Positions 62,692 to 64,000 of a DNA stretch of 64,000 bases are shown one piece after another. The DNA lies in contig NZ_JADFAJ010000012.1 in the NCBI RefSeq assembly GCF_015665295.1, positions 1 to 64,000 of the forward strand, written 5' to 3'. The position numbers were made by a program, and so were the translations under genes. Each line of letters opens with the position of its first letter. Position 1 is the stretch's first letter. The notes beneath the pieces were generated by a model. The model made no database searches. It was given only the letters and a program-made list of their open reading frames with translations, and was not told the DNA's origin. This DNA comes from Maricaulis sp. (lineage in GTDB: Bacteria > Pseudomonadota > Alphaproteobacteria > Caulobacterales > Maricaulaceae).

Positions 62692-62807
62692 GGGATTGAG
62701 TCGCTCCGTGGGTTCCGCTCGAAACCGGGGTCAGAATGTCGCGGACCGGCCCCTTGTGTGGTGCATATGCAACACCTACATGCGGTCTGACACGCGATCA
62801 GGCCGCG

Positions 62808-62838
62808 CTTGATCAAGGCGGCGGAGCGCAACCTATCT
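62808..62838 (+). promoter_or_regulatory. Heat-shock (RpoH-type) promoter of clpB
   Basis: CTTGAT (62808-62813), 18 bases, then CCTATCT (62832-62838). It matches the CTTG...CCTAT pattern of alphaproteobacterial RpoH promoters and the reading of the groES promoter. The start codon is about 20 bases downstream. Confidence 0.65.
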
Positions 62839-62859
62839 CGCCTTATCCGGGGGATCGAC

Positions 62860-64000
62860 ATGGAATTCGAGAACTATACAGACCGCGCGCGGTCCATCAT
62901 CCAGGCCGCACAGGGCCTGGCGCTTAAATCAAGCCATCAGCAATTCACGCCCGTCCACGTGCTCAAGGCGCTGATGGACGATAATGCCGGTCTGGCCGGT
63001 AATCTCATCAAGGCTGCCGGCGGCCGGGCCCGCCAGGTGCAGGACGGAGTCGACCAGGCCCTGGCCGCGATCCCCAAGGTCGAGGGCGGCGAAGCCAAGC
63101 TCTATCTCGCGCCCGAAACCGCCAAGCTGTTCGGCGCCGCCGAGGACGCGTCCAAGAAGGCCGGTGACCAGTATGTCACCGCCGAGCGCATCCTGCAGGC
63201 GATCTCGCTGGCCAGTGGCTCGAAGGCACACGACATACTCAAGGCCGCCGGTGTCACGCCGCAGGGGCTCAACACCGCCATCAATGATCTGCGCCAGGGC
63301 CGGACCGCCGACAGCCAGTCGGCGGAAGAGGGCTATGAGGCGCTGAAGAAATACGCCCGCGATCTCACGGAAGTCGCGCGCGAGGGCAAGCTCGATCCGG
63401 TGATCGGCCGCGATGAGGAAATCCGTCGTGCCATCCAGGTCCTGTCGCGCCGGACCAAGAACAACCCCGTGCTGATCGGTGAGCCCGGCGTCGGCAAGAC
63501 CGCGATCGCTGAAGGTCTCGCCCTGCGCATCGTCAATGGCGATGTGCCGGAAAGCCTGAAGGAGAAACGCCTTCTTGCGCTGGACATGGGCTCGCTGATC
63601 GCCGGTGCGAAGTATCGCGGTGAATTCGAGGAACGTCTGAAGGCCGTGCTTTCCGATGTGGAAAGCGCCAATGGCCAGATCATCCTCTTCATCGACGAGA
63701 TGCACACGCTTGTCGGCGCCGGCAAGACCGATGGGGCGATGGATGCGTCCAACCTTTTGAAGCCGGCCCTGGCGCGCGGCGAGCTGCACTGCGTCGGTGC
63801 CACCACGCTGGATGAATACCGCAAGCATGTCGAAAAGGACGCCGCCCTGGCGCGGCGCTTCCAGCCGGTCATGGTGGAAGAACCGACGGTCGCCGATACG
63901 GTTTCCATCCTGCGCGGGCTGAAGGAAAAATACGAGGTGCACCATGGCGTGCGCATCGCGGACAGCGCGATTGTTGCTGCGGCCAATCTCTCCAATCGCT
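62860..64000 (+). CDS. clpB: Disaggregase ClpB, N-terminal part (3' end outside window)
   Basis: The visible 380 residues begin [17 protein letters not shown] with the two Clp-N repeats (to about 145), a linker, and the first AAA+ module with Walker [13 protein letters not shown], Walker [15 protein letters not shown] and [15 protein letters not shown]. ClpB works with DnaK to resolve aggregates after heat stress. CGGGGGA precedes the ATG. The coding frame runs out of the window after SNR. Confidence 0.96.
   Translation, partial: MEFENYTDRARSIIQAAQGLALKSSHQQFTPVHVLKALMDDNAGLAGNLIKAAGGRARQVQDGVDQALAAIPKVEGGEAKLYLAPETAKLFGAAEDASKKAGDQYVTAERILQAISLASGSKAHDILKAAGVTPQGLNTAINDLRQGRTADSQSAEEGYEALKKYARDLTEVAREGKLDPVIGRDEEIRRAIQVLSRRTKNNPVLIGEPGVGKTAIAEGLALRIVNGDVPESLKEKRLLALDMGSLIAGAKYRGEFEERLKAVLSDVESANGQIILFIDEMHTLVGAGKTDGAMDASNLLKPALARGELHCVGATTLDEYRKHVEKDAALARRFQPVMVEEPTVADTVSILRGLKEKYEVHHGVRIADSAIVAAANLSNR

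Overview
The window looks like chromosomal DNA of a high-GC, stalked or dimorphic-type alphaproteobacterium (Caulobacterales/Maricaulales; a Maricaulis- or Hyphomonad-like genome is my inference). Reasons: alphaproteobacterial small families (DUF2093, DUF4170, DUF4167, DUF3035), a TipF-like degenerate EAL protein, a CheZ/CheY pair, an alphaproteobacterial HisRS, a mutL with the endonuclease motif, and CtrA-like TTAACC and CcrM-type GANTC sites in front of motility and signalling genes. Almost all DNA is coding. I see no rRNA, tRNA, CRISPR array, prophage or transposase.

Layout. 1-5.8 kb: cell envelope (3' end of a zinc-type TonB receptor, OmpW, SapC, a ScsB/DsbD thiol reductant). 6-7.6 kb: hisS with a strong terminator. 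7.7-14.8 kb: accessory envelope genes (secreted coiled-coil protein, Tat-exported GH3 hydrolase, S9 peptidase lipoprotein, membrane-anchored XRE regulator with a beta-lactamase-fold/TPR protein). 14.8-17.1 kb: groES-groEL with a CIRCE operator and an odd 75-bp tandem duplication of the groEL 3' end. 17.2-21.4 kb: OmpA-like lipoprotein, TipF-like protein, HAD hydrolase, cheY-cheZ. 21.5-32.2 kb: housekeeping block (MaoC, ribF, ileS, lspA, DUF3035, mutL, rsmD, rluB, tadA, TfoX-N).

32.2-34.8 kb is accessory: a barrel-less amidohydrolase-like secreted protein, a GNAT enzyme, TauE/SafE, and three very small membrane-protein reading frames, two of them paralogous. 34.8-41.3 kb: an APH-like kinase, an amidohydrolase, purD, divergent xseA-DUF2093-M23. 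41.3-51.7 kb: lipid A/Kdo genes (lpxL, lpxK, waaA, DUF374), a tyrosine-phosphatase-like protein, an orphan GAF-PAS histidine kinase, an MsbA-like exporter, DUF4170 and pmbA. This matches an order common in alphaproteobacteria, with insertions.

51.7-64 kb: two MAPEG proteins, a FrnE-like DsbA, a mini flagellar-axial-like protein, a DUF1232 protein, an AlaC-like aminotransferase, a TetR-controlled protease-like/lipoprotein operon with matching operators, then prfA-prmC-DUF4167, a MOSC protein and the 5' part of clpB behind a heat-shock-like promoter. Two 112-bp palindromic repeats, two GTCATCC-ended elements and a large imperfect palindrome lie between genes. The most unusual items are the groEL tail duplication, the small-membrane-protein cluster near 34.1-34.8 kb, the barrel-less amidohydrolase, the mini axial protein and the TetR operator pair.
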